Source: Codonopsis lanceolata
Lineage: Eukaryota; Streptophyta; Magnoliopsida; Asterales; Campanulaceae
NCBI GenBank assembly: GCA_013146195.2
Contig: CM028377.1
Location: 26,394,428 to 26,458,427 of the forward strand
Length of the DNA stretch: 64,000 nt
Direction of reading: 5' to 3'
The translations under genes and the position numbers were made by a program. The notes beneath the pieces are model-generated. The model did no database searches. It had not been told where the DNA came from and saw nothing but the letters and a program-made list of their open reading frames with translations. How positions within the stretch are numbered: the stretch's first letter is position 1; the number at the start of each line of letters is the position of its first letter. Positions 10,807 through 20,683 of the stretch are shown piece by piece.

Positions 10807-11807
10807 TTGCTGGTTTCTTCCACAATCTGTTTGCTTTTGGCGGTCATTCTGCCCAAATATATACCCTCTGAGCTGATTCTAACACTTTTTGATATGTCCC
10901 TGATATTTTCTGATTTGACCCCTGTACCTGTATCCCGTATCAATCGACCGGTACTATCTCTTCCTTTCCAACTCGGCCAGGTTTCTGAGGAAAAGGATTT
11001 GAAAGTAGCAGGAGAGAAGGTATCAGGCTTTTGGGTTCAAGTATAGTGTGCCTTTATTATCATTATTTTATTTATTATTAATCATTTTTTCCTAAGATTT
11101 ATCGTACAAGCACCAGCTTTGTTTTGACAGTCTCGGGACTATTCCTGGAATAGTGCATTCTGTGTCCAGATTATAAGACCTTTGTATTCCACCTGCCTTT
11201 CAACTCCCCACGATTGGACTGATCTCAGGCGAAGGGCATATACTCTTTCCGGGATCCACCATTCCAAATGGTCTACGTCGAATATTATAAAAATTATTCG
11301 TTAGCCCCTGTGCATTTCTTTATATAAATATATATTTTTTGCTTTTTTTTTTTTGCAACATGGATTGGTCAACAATTCAGAGATATAAAAATCAATCGGT
11401 CCATAAATTGTCCTGAGAATCTATATGTAGTTAACGTTGGCTAATGCAGGGGGTAGGCTGGTCAAGGTGTAGGGTAGCAGTTCGGAATATTTCTACGTGT
11501 GCGCACGTGTGTGGGGTATCTAAAAAGTAATAAAGTTTTTTTTTCAGATATAAAGCAATAAATAAAACAGTAAATAAACAGTTAATGGCATGTCTTTCTG
11601 TTCTTTGTGGATTTTCTCGGCTGATTAGTTTGAGTCCTTGAAAGGACGGCGCGAGCAAGCGTAACGACCATTCAGATCAATAAATAAAAATAAAAGTGGG
11701 GAAACTATCTATTCCTATTAATTACAAATTGGTCCTAATCCCCAAAATAAAATGACAAAATAAAAGAATATTTATATTTTTTTTGCACAAAATAAATAAA
11801 GCAAGCA

Positions 11808-11860
<53 letters not shown>

Positions 11861-12159
11861 GCAAGATAAAGCAAAATAAAGCAATAATAAATCAGTGATA
11901 AGCCCCAGTTTTTGTAATCCTGCCCGAAATTCTATTTTTGATTTTTTTTGTATTCGCGACGGTGCCCGAAACGAAGCTGCTGCAAGTTTCACGGTGATTT
12001 GCACAAATATATATACTGATATATAGAAATGCAATATTTAAACTGTTAAATAAATATAATAAGCATAACCAAAAACAAAAGAAAACTTGTTTTTTTCTTT
12101 TTGTAAAAAAAAAATGAGTCTAGCCCTCCGTTTTAATTTTCTTTAAAATGAAAACAATA
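10807..12159 (-). other. 5' leader of the minus-strand gypsy element, with an (AAT)n microsatellite
   Basis: This is non-coding DNA between the primer binding site and gag. It shares sequence with the leader of the plus-strand element (28092-29481), for example the GGATCCACCATTCCAAATGG segment near 11250. It holds an (AAT)n run at 11811-11860; the other copy also has an (ATA)n run, at 29224-29257. The long tyrosine run of the minus open frame 12034-11735 comes from this microsatellite and is not a gene. Confidence 0.6.
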
Positions 12160-12177
12160 TCCCCAGCAGAGTTGCCA
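12160..12177 (-). other. Primer binding site of the minus-strand gypsy element
   Basis: On the minus strand it reads TGGCAACTCTGCTGGGGA, one base inside the 5' LTR end. It differs at one base from the site of the plus-strand copy (28074-28091). The sequence resembles the complement of a plant tRNA-Arg 3' end, as in Ogre/Tat elements. The tRNA assignment is from memory of tRNA sequences and is not certain. Confidence 0.65.
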
Positions 12178-12178
12178 C

Positions 12179-13550
12179 TGCGAGTGCCCCGGATTTCGAC
12201 CTTTCCCCCGCTGCGTAAAGGCGGGTGGTTTCAAAACATTTAAGCACGTGGAATACGCTTCGCCTCAAATGTGAACCCAAAATGTGATAAACTGAGTTGT
12301 CATCTTTATTTTAAGTAAAAAAAAAAAAACCAAATGTAACCAGATTTGTAAAAGGGTTCGGAGGCTAAATTACGAGATGGGAAGGGGTTAGGCACCCAAC
12401 TCCCCCTTTCGGTGTCAAAATAGTTTTTTTTTTTGCTAAAATATACTTTTTTATATTTATTTAACAGATGAAATAAAGCATTTAAATATACATATATGTA
12501 TCTATATTATTACAAACTTGCAGCAGTCTCCTTCTTGGAGTTACAAATACATTTATAAAATTTTGAACATAGTAATGGCTCTTTTAAGTGCTATTCCCTA
12601 TAAAAATTTGGGCAGCATAACTGTTTATTTTTATTACATCGGACCGATCTAAATAACACTTTTAGTAAATAAAACTTTAAATAGTCTACCTCTTGAAGCG
12701 TGGGGGTTTTATCCTGTACCAACTAGCTTTTAGTAAATTTTAAGGTGCGCTCGCTCTGTCTTTCAGGGAGATGGAGTCTTTTTGTGTTGCTTTGCTGTTC
12801 CAGGGATTCAGGTAGAGTAACTGCTTCCGAAAGTTGCTTTTCGGCCTCGGGATCCGGGTGGAGCAACTGCTTGCTTTTTTGCTGTTGTTTGCTTGTTGAT
12901 GGTGGAAATCGGGCAGAGAACCTACTTGTTTTTTTGCTGATTTGGCGTCTAGATTCAGGCAGGGCAACTGCTCTTTTTGGGATTTTTGGACCGGTGGAAT
13001 AGGGCGGAATCCTAGCAAGGTAACTAGGTTTCACTTTGGCCGGCTGGTTTTACTGTTTGGGGGAGATTTGGCGGAGCTTCGGGTCTAGAGGAATAAATCT
13101 CTCAACGCTCTAGGGAGAGCTAACTACGTAACTACGTGAATGGTGTGTTAACTGTGTGAACGCTGTTGTGAAAACTGAAGCCGGAGCCTTCTATTTATAG
13201 GTTAGTGAAAGGATTTCTTCGTCATTAAGTTTTCTCATTTTGAACTTCATCAGCTTGTACCGCGCGCTTGAAAGATTGCACCAAAGGCAAAAGGCTACAG
13301 TGCATAACGCACTGTTGGGCGCCTCCCATGGAGACAGTGGGCGCGGCGCCAAGATGGTCCATGGGTAGTGCCTGGGCCGCTTTTCCAATTTCTTTTTGGC
13401 ACTTAGGCCCCTGCATTTTACTATTTTACGCATCCTGGTTTTGTTTTTTTGCATTTTCGACCCTATAACTTGACATTTGTTAGCTTTTTAACAGGTCTTG
13501 ATATTCCATGTCATGTTACATACCAGGGGTACGAAATTGAGGTGTCTACA
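12179..13550 (-). repeat. 5' LTR (1372 bp) of the minus-strand gypsy element
   Basis: The complement begins TGTAGACACCTC (ending at 13550) and finishes GGCACTCGCA (starting at 12179), followed by one spacer base and the primer site. A TATA box (complement CTATTTATAG) lies at 13191-13200. It shares the R/U5-side motif GTTCGGAGGCTAAATTACGA with the other LTRs in the window but has diverged strongly from the 1.8-kb subfamily. Its right neighbour is a proline-rich coding remnant that it appears to interrupt. Confidence 0.85.
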
Positions 13551-13964
13551 TTAAGCTACTGATGAAAGTTAGAAGATGAAGCAGCGGAAAGGATGGGTGG
13601 AAACCAGGGGTGACGATGTAAGGAATGGGTTGGTTTCGTTCGGATGGTGAAGAAGGGTTGGTTTGGGTAGAAGTGGGTGAAGAGGGAGTGGATGGGTTTG
13701 GTGAGTGGTTGAAGGGAAAAGGGGGTGTGTGGGTAGGTGAATTGGTAGGCTCCTCCTGAGAACTAGAATCCTCAAGAGTTATGGGCTCCTCCTGAGGGAT
13801 AAACTCCTCCGGAAGGCTTGGCTCCTCTTGAGTAGATGACTCGGTAGAATTGGTTGAAGAAGGGGTAAAAGGTGGGTTGCCAGCAGACTTCCTTTTCTGC
13901 CTCAGCAGATAGATAGGAGATCTAGAAGCTTCATCGGCAGAGATGAGAGGGTCTAATAGCCTTC
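13551..13964 (-). pseudogene. Proline/serine/threonine-rich coding remnant cut by the gypsy LTR
   Basis: One minus-strand frame is open for about 137 codons from 13964 down to the LTR edge. It begins DPLISADEASRSPIYLLRQK, then a basic KRKSAG motif, three EEP-centred units (TQEEPSLPEE, PQEEPITLED, SQEEPTNSP) and a long P/S/T-rich tail with many TP and SP pairs. It has no ATG in frame and no stop before the LTR, so both ends are lost. Such tails occur in the extra ORFs of some plant retrotransposons, so a Sirevirus-type third ORF is a possible source. No function can be assigned. Confidence 0.35.
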
Positions 13965-14884
13965 ATACATAATTTTCTAATTCAAAAAATATTAATATAT
14001 AGAATATTTAGTCACCGTCCACATGAACATCATAAAATTATTTTTTTCTATTTTAACTTTTTTAATCAATAGAATTTATGGTTAGAGTCATGTTATAATA
14101 AAAACCTAATATTATAAGAGTATTAATTGTCAATCAAATTTTGAGAAAACATGTGATTGTTTTTATTGAAATAAAAAATTTACAATTAGATAATTAAAAT
14201 ATATCATTGAAAAAAATTAATCCAATAGTAAAATCATATTGATATCATATGTAAAGTCTTAATATCTTTTCCCTGCCAATAAAAATTAATTCTAAATATT
14301 AATTCTGAACTGATTAAAATCAATAATCAATTCAATATCTACCATATCGTTATTATTGAATTAAATTAATCTTTTATTATAGTAAGGAAGTATCAAATAT
14401 TATCTAAAATCTTGGTCGATACATACTTTTATGAATTAATTTTCCTATATGAAGCAAAAACGAGTCATAAGCATGATCAAAAATATAATTATGAAAACAA
14501 ATAAAAACATAAAATAAATATCTTGCTCGCGGATGTGATAGAAATTAAAGAATAATATGGAAATAAGAAATATATTTTTCAACTTCAAATGAAAAGTAAC
14601 TAATTTAGAGATATTTTTATCCAAACATAAATTAATTTCAAATAATTACTAATAGTGTAGTAAATAAGTAAAAAATGTAGAGAAAATAATATCTTCCTAA
14701 GACTTAAGTTTGATTAGCTAAATCCTAAATACTTAATTTTGACCGATTACATTATAACTAGATTCATGAAACACGTGAATGAAAATCAATTAACCTAATA
14801 ATATTATCAAAATCTTTTGTAATCTCATGCATTAAATAGTATTCTATTCGTTCCACACAAAAAGTTTATGTTTGAAAATTTTAA
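13965..14884. other. AT-rich intergenic DNA
   Basis: No open frame, repeat or RNA gene was recognised in this stretch, which is strongly AT-rich and precedes the Tourist-like MITE. Confidence 0.5.
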
Positions 14885-15319
14885 GAGCATTTCCAATGCT
14901 AATGTGTATGTGAAAGAATTTAGATGTCACTTAGGATTCACACATTTTTTGGAAGAAAAAACCTCTCCAATGCAAATTTGGATAATGAGTGTGAATATGA
15001 TGTGGCAATCAAATTTGTTCACATTGTGGATAACAATGTCAAACTTTCACATTTTATTGTAGGGTGTGGATACATCAAAGTCATTAATATTCTTTTTAAA
15101 ACTTTTTTCTATTGGTTGTTCTATTTTCTTTTTCATTTTTTTTTCAAATACAATTTTAGTGGTGGGATGCATGCCACATAAGATTAAATCCACATTTGCA
15201 TTGGAGAGATCCATTTTAATTGAATATGAATGAAGACAGAAAAAATGACACACATGATTGAGAGTGTGAATTATCCACGGCCACGAAGGATGAAATCCAT
15301 AGTTGCATTGGTGATGCTC
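14885..15319. mobile_element. Tourist-like (PIF/Harbinger) MITE, 435 bp
   Basis: The ends are inverted repeats, GAGCATTTCCAATGC on the left and GCATTGGTGATGCTC on the right. The element is flanked by the 3-bp duplication TAA (14882-14884 and 15320-15322), the hallmark of PIF/Harbinger elements. A second inverted pair, CTCTCCAATGCAAAT near 14964 and ATTTGCATTGGAGAG near 15192, lies inside. It has no coding capacity and sits about 450 bp upstream of the histidine-rich gene promoter. Confidence 0.75.
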
Positions 15320-15764
15320 TAAAAAATTAAGGAAATATAACTAGCATTAGAGTTGGTTATATGCGTAATAATACTTGAGCAAATCATTATTATAATAACA
15401 AATGTGGATGACTAATTTCAAATATTATGGAGATTGTATATTTTTTTAAAGTAGATTTTTCTAGTGAAATATCTCAAAATAATATGATAAACTCTTTGTT
15501 TGGAACGAAGGGAAGGAAGTATCTATTGTAATCTGTACCATTAATTACATGATATTATAATCTTTATTACTCCATAATTTTTATTGAAATCTCTACCATT
15601 AAACCTATATTATTCTTATTTAATATAGATGATGTCTATAACATTTATACTTTAGTTCTGTAAAGAAGTATTGGTTATAGTCAATGTATGATATTTATAA
15701 TCTATTGCAATTTATGCCATTAAAAGAACATGGCACTTTTCATGTAGGGATAAATCTAATCCTC

Positions 15765-15773
15765 CTATAAAAG
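15765..15773 (+). promoter_or_regulatory. TATA box of the histidine-rich repeat protein gene
   Basis: CTATAAAAG lies 56 bp before the ATG at 15829. A transcription start near 15797 would leave a leader of about 30 bases. 15320-15764 upstream is AT-rich, with a weak similarity to degenerate Stowaway ends near 15450-15510 and nothing else recognisable. Confidence 0.6.
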
Positions 15774-15828
15774 GGCAACTACTTTCTTCAAGTTTTGCAT
15801 AACCATTACATTTTGTTAGCCAGACAAG

Positions 15829-16821
15829 ATGAGTACTAGTAAATATTTGTTTCTCGTATTCCTTGGGATAGTGGTTCTTGCCACCCCATCCATAGCTAGA
15901 GTGTTAGTTCCCAACTTTGTGTCCCCGGGCAAAGGCAATGGAGATTTATCCCTCAAGGATGAAAATCCTCTAAATATTCATGTTACTCAGGTAGACCACA
16001 ACTTGATTGGCCCACTAGAAGAACAAGATTTTTTCGTACTAGAATCAGAATCAGGTGAAATACTCGAATCCGAGCATAAGCACAAGCATAAACATCACCC
16101 ACGTGAGCCACATCATAAAGAACACCACAAGTCACATGCTCCGCCACCAGAAGTTGCTGAAGGACCTGATTCTGGGCATGAGCACAAGCATAAGCATCAT
16201 CCACATGATCCACATCATAAAGAACACCACAAGCCATATGCTCCGCCACCGAGAGTTACTGAAGCACCTGATTCCGAGCATGAGCACAAGCTTAAGCATC
16301 ATCCACATGAGCCACATCATAAAGAACACAACAAGCCACATGCTCCTCCACCAGAAGCAGTTGAAGTGTATGAATTCGAGCATAACCAGAAACATAAGCA
16401 TCATAAAGAACACCACAAACAACATGCCTCGCCACCGAAAGAAGCTGGAGCACCTGAATCCGAGCATAACCACAAACATAAGCATCATAAAGAACACCAC
16501 AAACAACATGCTTCACCACCGAAAGAAGCTGAAGCGCCTGAATCCGAGCATAAGCATCACTCACATGAGCCACATCATAAGGAACACCACAAGTCACATG
16601 CTCCGCCACCAGAAGAAGAAGTTGAAGCGTATGAATCTGAGCAGAAGCACAAACATAAGCATCATAAAGAACACCACATATCACATGCTTCTCCACCGAA
16701 AGAAGCTGAAGCACCTGAATCCGAGCATGAGCACAAGCATAAGCATCACTCTCATGAGCCACATCATAAACACCACAAGCCACATGCTCCGCCACCGGAA
16801 CATGTTGCGCTTGAGGCATAA
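15829..16821 (+). CDS. Secreted histidine-rich, proline-containing repeat protein
   Basis: The 330-residue intronless product starts with a good signal peptide (a hydrophobic run, cleavage likely after about residue 23, TPSIA). A spacer of about 55 residues follows, then eight tandem units from about residue 79 to the end. Units are of two kinds: long units with HKHKHHPHEPHHKEHHK and APPPE, and short units that lack the PHEPHH part and end ASPPKEA; the order is long, long, long, short, short, long (trimmed), short, long. The units are dominated by His, Lys, Glu and Pro, and no cysteine is seen. A TATA box and short leader support the start. Location is probably cell wall or apoplast. Clustered histidines make metal binding (Zn, Cu or Ni) likely, but this is inferred from composition. 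Histidine-rich and proline-rich cell wall proteins are the closest known types; no specific family is recognised. Base use is typical of a host gene. Confidence 0.8.
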   Translation: MSTSKYLFLVFLGIVVLATPSIARVLVPNFVSPGKGNGDLSLKDENPLNIHVTQVDHNLIGPLEEQDFFVLESESGEILESEHKHKHKHHPREPHHKEHHKSHAPPPEVAEGPDSGHEHKHKHHPHDPHHKEHHKPYAPPPRVTEAPDSEHEHKLKHHPHEPHHKEHNKPHAPPPEAVEVYEFEHNQKHKHHKEHHKQHASPPKEAGAPESEHNHKHKHHKEHHKQHASPPKEAEAPESEHKHHSHEPHHKEHHKSHAPPPEEEVEAYESEQKHKHKHHKEHHISHASPPKEAEAPESEHEHKHKHHSHEPHHKHHKPHAPPPEHVALEA

Positions 16822-17290
16822 AGGTTCTATTATCATTAATGTATTTTACCATATTCAACATTTAATCACCTTATAGAATATAGTAGTGATGATGTACTGG
16901 TGACTACTAGTAAGTTACCGACCATTTTTACTATTCTATTAATGAAATGTTCAATTTTAATTTATTAATGAAAACTAATTATTCCATTAACAAGCTTATG
17001 TTTAGACAATAAAAAATCATTAATTAATTATACTCTCTTAGTCCCAAAATTATTTTCCCGTTTGACTCGACACACGGATTAAAAAAAAACCAATTGACTA
17101 GATTATTAGGCTCTGTTTGTTTCACGGAAAATGACTTTCAGAAAATATTTTTCTCCTTTTCCGGTGATTGATAACCATTGAAAAAATATAGTAAATGTAA
17201 AAGCTTTTACGAGTCAACGGAAAATAAAACATATTTTAAGGAAAATAATTGACTTGATTATTCCTTTTCAAAAATTTATTCAACCATTAT
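16822..17290. other. 3' flank of the histidine-rich gene with MITE remnants
   Basis: The first 150 bp are the likely 3' untranslated region. Near 17030-17100 the sequence resembles the degenerate Stowaway copies elsewhere in the window (CCCAAAATTATTTTCCCGTT). From about 17110, GGCTCTGTTTGTTTCACGG looks like the end of a hAT-type MITE whose other end is cut by the LTR at 17291. No gene is seen. Confidence 0.35.
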
Positions 17291-17583
17291 TGTGATTGCC
17301 CCGTTTTTAATTGGATCTGCGCCACTGAAAGGGTAGGGTGGTTTCAAAACTTTAAACCGCATGGAATACGCTCGGTTTCAATTGTGTACTCAAAATATGA
17401 ATAACAGAGTCGTCATCTTTATTTTAAGGATAAACAAAGAAAAACCAAATATACCAGATTTATAAGAGTTCGGAGACTAAGTTACGAGTTGGGAAGGGGT
17501 TAGGCACCTAACTCGCCCTTTCAGTCTCAAAATAGATTTTTCGCTAAATATACTCTTTTTATAAATTTAACAACTTAAATAAA

Positions 17584-17631
<48 letters not shown>

Positions 17632-19326
17632 GACAATCGAAATAAAGAAAATTACAGCAACCTCATTTTAGAGTTGCAGATAATGCTTTATAAAAATTAG
17701 GTCATAATAGCGACTTATTTTAGTGCTATCTATACCAGAAATTTTAGCATTATAACGACTTATTTTGTGATATATTATTATTTTAATAGCACTATTTTAT
17801 ATACAAAATAATAAATATTTAGGGTACCTACTTCTTGAAGCGTTAGGGTTTTATCCCGAACCATCTTCTCTTTTGGGCAGGCTTTAGGGTGTGCTCGCTT
17901 TGTCCGTCATGGAAAGCGAGTTTTTTCTTCTTCTGTTGTTATTGTTGTTCTTGTTGCTATTGTTGTTGTTGTTGTTCAAATTCAGGCAGCGTAACTACTC
18001 CTTTTGGTTGCTTTTCGCCTCAGGCTCTGGGCGGCACAACTGCTTGTTTTTTGTTTGTTTTTGTTGTTGTCGAGTCTAGAATCGGGCAGAGCAACTTCTT
18101 AATTTTGCTGGATTTGACGTCTGGATTCGGGTAGGGCAAGTACTCTTTTTGGGTTTTTTGAACCGGTGGAATAGGGTGGAAACCTAGTTTGGTAACTAAG
18201 GTTTACTTTGGCTAGAGAGTTTAAGTGTTTAGGGGTAGTTTTGGCAGCCTAACGGAGCTTCGGGGTTGATATGGAAATTCACGGTGTAACTGCTCTCATG
18301 AAACTTCCTCCGTAAAATTCTTTTTTCAATTAGTGCACTTGGCCTCTGTACTTATAGGTAGGGGTGGCAATTTGAGGCACGACACGATTGACCGACACGA
18401 ACACGGCACGAAATTATAGGGTTTGGGCTGGGGCTTATCGGGTTCGGGCCGTTATAGGGCCAACACGATAAGGCACGATAAAAAATGGGTTGTTATCGGG
18501 CTGGCTTGATAAGCACGGTAAGGCACGATAAGACACGATAACTAAAATATATATGTTTTAAAAATATGTTTTAAAAAATTTACTATGGGTTATTCACTTC
18601 TTTCGAACTATTTTCATGATTATTTCATAGTTTTATCATTTGAAAATTTATGACTTTTAAACTACTTAGACTATTTATATTGATAAATTTTCAAAATATG
18701 TATTAAAAAATCAAAATTATATATTTTATAATATTTATTGGGCTTAACGGACTTAACGGGCCTGACTAAATAAATCGTTTTTTTTGCTTATCGTCCCTAT
18801 CGTGTTGTGTCATATTTTTTTGTGTTTTTATCGTGTCGTGTTCGGTCTTCAATATTAGGCACGATAAGCTTATCGTGTCGTGTTCGTGTTCGTGCTTATC
18901 GTGTCGTGCTGTTATCGTGTCGGCCCGATAACAGCCCAGCACGACCAATTTGCCACCCCTACTTATAGGCTGAGATTGGGGATCCTTAACAGCGAAGTTA
19001 ACAACAATTATTTTCTCTCTATGCTTCAGAGTGTTGTACCTTGCGTTGAAAGACTTGTACCAAAAGCTAACTGCATTAGTGAATAGGAAACAAATTGGTA
19101 CTGCCTTATGCATGGTTGGGCGCAGCACCCAAACCAGCCATAGGTCGCTCCCACTTCCTTTTTCTGTTTCATATTTCGTACTTTGACCCCTGCAATTCAC
19201 TATTTGTTAATTCTTCCGTCCTTTTGCACTTTAAACCATGTAACTTAACATTCGTTAGTCCTTTTTGATAGGTCTTGATATTTTATGGAATATTATCCAC
19301 AGTGGTACGAAATTGGGGTGTTTACA
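17291..19326 (-). mobile_element. Solo gypsy LTR with an inserted hAT-type MITE
   Basis: The complement starts TGTAAACACCCC (ending at 19326) and finishes near GGGGCAATCACA (starting at 17291), with the shared LTR motif GTTCGGAGACTAAGTTACGA inside. Without the MITE and one target duplication it is about 1425 bp, close to the 1372-bp LTR at 12179. No matching 5-bp flanks were found (ATTAT left, GAGCC right) and no primer site lies on its left, so it is a solo or rearranged LTR. A (TA)n run is at 17586-17630. A 62- to 81-codon leucine-, phenylalanine- or cysteine-rich open frame near 17890 comes from TTG repeats and is not a gene. Confidence 0.75.
18359..18961 (+). mobile_element. hAT-type MITE, copy 1 (603 bp)
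   Basis: The ends are TAGGGGTGGCAA and TTGCCACCCCTA. The flanks CTTATAGG at 18351-18358 and 18962-18969 are identical 8-bp target duplications, which is the hAT signature. Both subterminal regions are packed with CACGATAA / TTATCGTG motifs (for example GACACGATAA and TTATCGTGTCGTG), as in hAT elements where such repeats bind transposase. No transposase is encoded. The insertion lies in the TATA region of the host LTR. Confidence 0.9.
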
Positions 19327-19673
19327 GAGCCTCTCAATGATGGAGCTTATGGGTAAACCAAATTTTACCAGTAAACGAACATCGTTAATAAGAATACTCC
19401 CAAATTTCGAGGAAATTATAACAGGGAAGAATTTAACAATAGTAGTTTATGATGCAACATTTAATCTCATGCTCTTACGCTGCAATGGACTGGTGGGAAT
19501 GAAACTAATATGATACATATGAAAGTGCTCTGATGGTCGTGTCTACTGAGTAGGTTGCCTACGTATCCTTTTCAGGAATCAGACCAAGTGTAGTTGGACT
19601 CATGCCGACAAACTCAACAACAATCTCTGGATAGGATATCGTGCTTCCAGGGCAAATCCTTCCTCGCAAAAGC
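19327..19673 (+). other. Retrotransposon-derived fragment next to the solo LTR
   Basis: Near 19550 the sequence GAGTAGGTTGCCTACGTATC followed by CAGGAATCAGACC resembles a stretch commonly found before the 3' LTR of plant gypsy elements. It is on the opposite strand to the neighbouring LTR. The open frames here are short and unconvincing. Confidence 0.35.
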
Positions 19674-19975
19674 ACGACGGTGGGACACACCGTAACTATA
19701 TCGCATTCTGGGGACGAACTCTCCCAAAATACGATGGTGGAGCACTTGATAACTGTATCATATTATGGGGACGAACCCTCCCAACAGACGATGGTGGAAG
19801 CTAATAATTGTATTGCATTCCTAGGACGAAACCCTCCCAAAATATGACGGTGAAGCACTGATAACTGTATCATATTCCGGGGACGTACCCTCCTAAAATA
19901 TGATGGTGGAGCACTACATCGCATTCTGTAGACGAATCCTCCCATAATACGATGGTGGAGCACTGATAACTGTAA
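19674..19975 (+). repeat. Tandem repeat, about 57-bp unit, five copies
   Basis: Units start at about 19674, 19731, 19788, 19845 and 19901, with a partial unit from 19949. Each contains GATGGTGGAGCACTGATAAC, then a CATATT/GCATTC word, GGGGACGAACCCTCCCAAAA and the next ACGATGG. Spacing is 57, 57, 57, 56 and 48 bp. Sequence differences between units and the absence of unique spacers rule out a CRISPR. It may be the satellite-like 3' untranslated part of a gypsy element. Confidence 0.8.
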
Positions 19976-20683
19976 ATATTCTGTTTTTGCTTGAAAGGTG
20001 GCTTCCTACTGAGAATATTATTGAGTTGCTGGATGTTGGATGGATAGCTGTTAACTTTTGTTAGAGATAGTTACTGTCGTTAAGTCTACGTTAAGACATC
20101 AGGGGCCAATTTGTAATTTGGGTAAACTTGGGGCTTTTGTTGATGAAACGAACTCTGGAGGGGAGGAGAAGAAAACTTCCTTTCCTTTATCACAATGGGC
20201 AAGGAGCAGCAGCAACAACTCATTTATGTTGTTTCCATTGTTACTGCCAAGAGAAATTTTCTCATTTCTTCAACATTTCTTCAATTTTTTCAACCAAATC
20301 AATTATTTGACTCACCAAATGGCTTCCTCTTCAAGATCTAGGAAGGGAAAGGCTCATGTCTGCTCAGAATCAGGTTAAAGACGCCGGGAATTGGTATTCT
20401 GACAATGATTGGGGCAACATCCACCGTGAAAATACACTTATGTTGCTAATCTTCCTGATCCAGTTGTAAGTCTTCAAAATTCTCAAACCCACTTGGTTTA
20501 ATTTCTTGAATTTTTGGGTTATTTGATTTTTTGTGATAATCTTGGAGTATATATATCATTTGATTTTTTCAATTTTCGAGATTTTGTTGTTTTCATGCAT
20601 GAATGATTTATACTAGGATGATGTATTGGAAATTTAAAGTATATGAAAAATATGAAATTGATGATATTTAATTTTGCGATGCA

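Larger units (their letters stand above)
3006..13550 (-). mobile_element. Ty3/gypsy retrotransposon, 3'-truncated and internally deleted
   Basis: On the minus strand the order is 5' LTR (12179-13550), primer binding site, leader, gag remnant, protease, G-patch-like linker, reverse transcriptase, RNase H and integrase, ending at 3017. This pol order is that of Ty3/gypsy. The 3' non-coding region and 3' LTR are missing because the neighbouring copia LTR starts there. A solo LTR of a related family sits inside it (6982-8779). Stops, frameshifts, a missing central gag domain and a missing block between RT and RNase H make it non-autonomous. LTRs starting TGTAGACACC and a primer site resembling the 3' end of tRNA-Arg suggest the Tat/Ogre side of the family; that placement is inference. 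Confidence 0.85.

Noticed and set aside
11735..12034. 99-codon minus-strand frame with a long tyrosine run
   Set aside because: The run is the translation of an (AAT)n microsatellite in a retrotransposon leader.
16055..16876. A 273-codon plus-strand frame and 189- and 125-codon minus-strand frames over the histidine-rich gene
   Set aside because: They are open because the repeated CAT/CAC/AAG codon pattern avoids stops in other frames. Only the 15829 frame has a signal peptide, TATA box and sensible repeat units.
17291..19326. Full gypsy element starting at this LTR
   Set aside because: No primer binding site lies on its internal side and no gag or pol follows in the right orientation.
19674..19975. 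CRISPR-like regular repeats
   Set aside because: The 57-bp units run head to tail without unique spacers and the genome is a plant nucleus.
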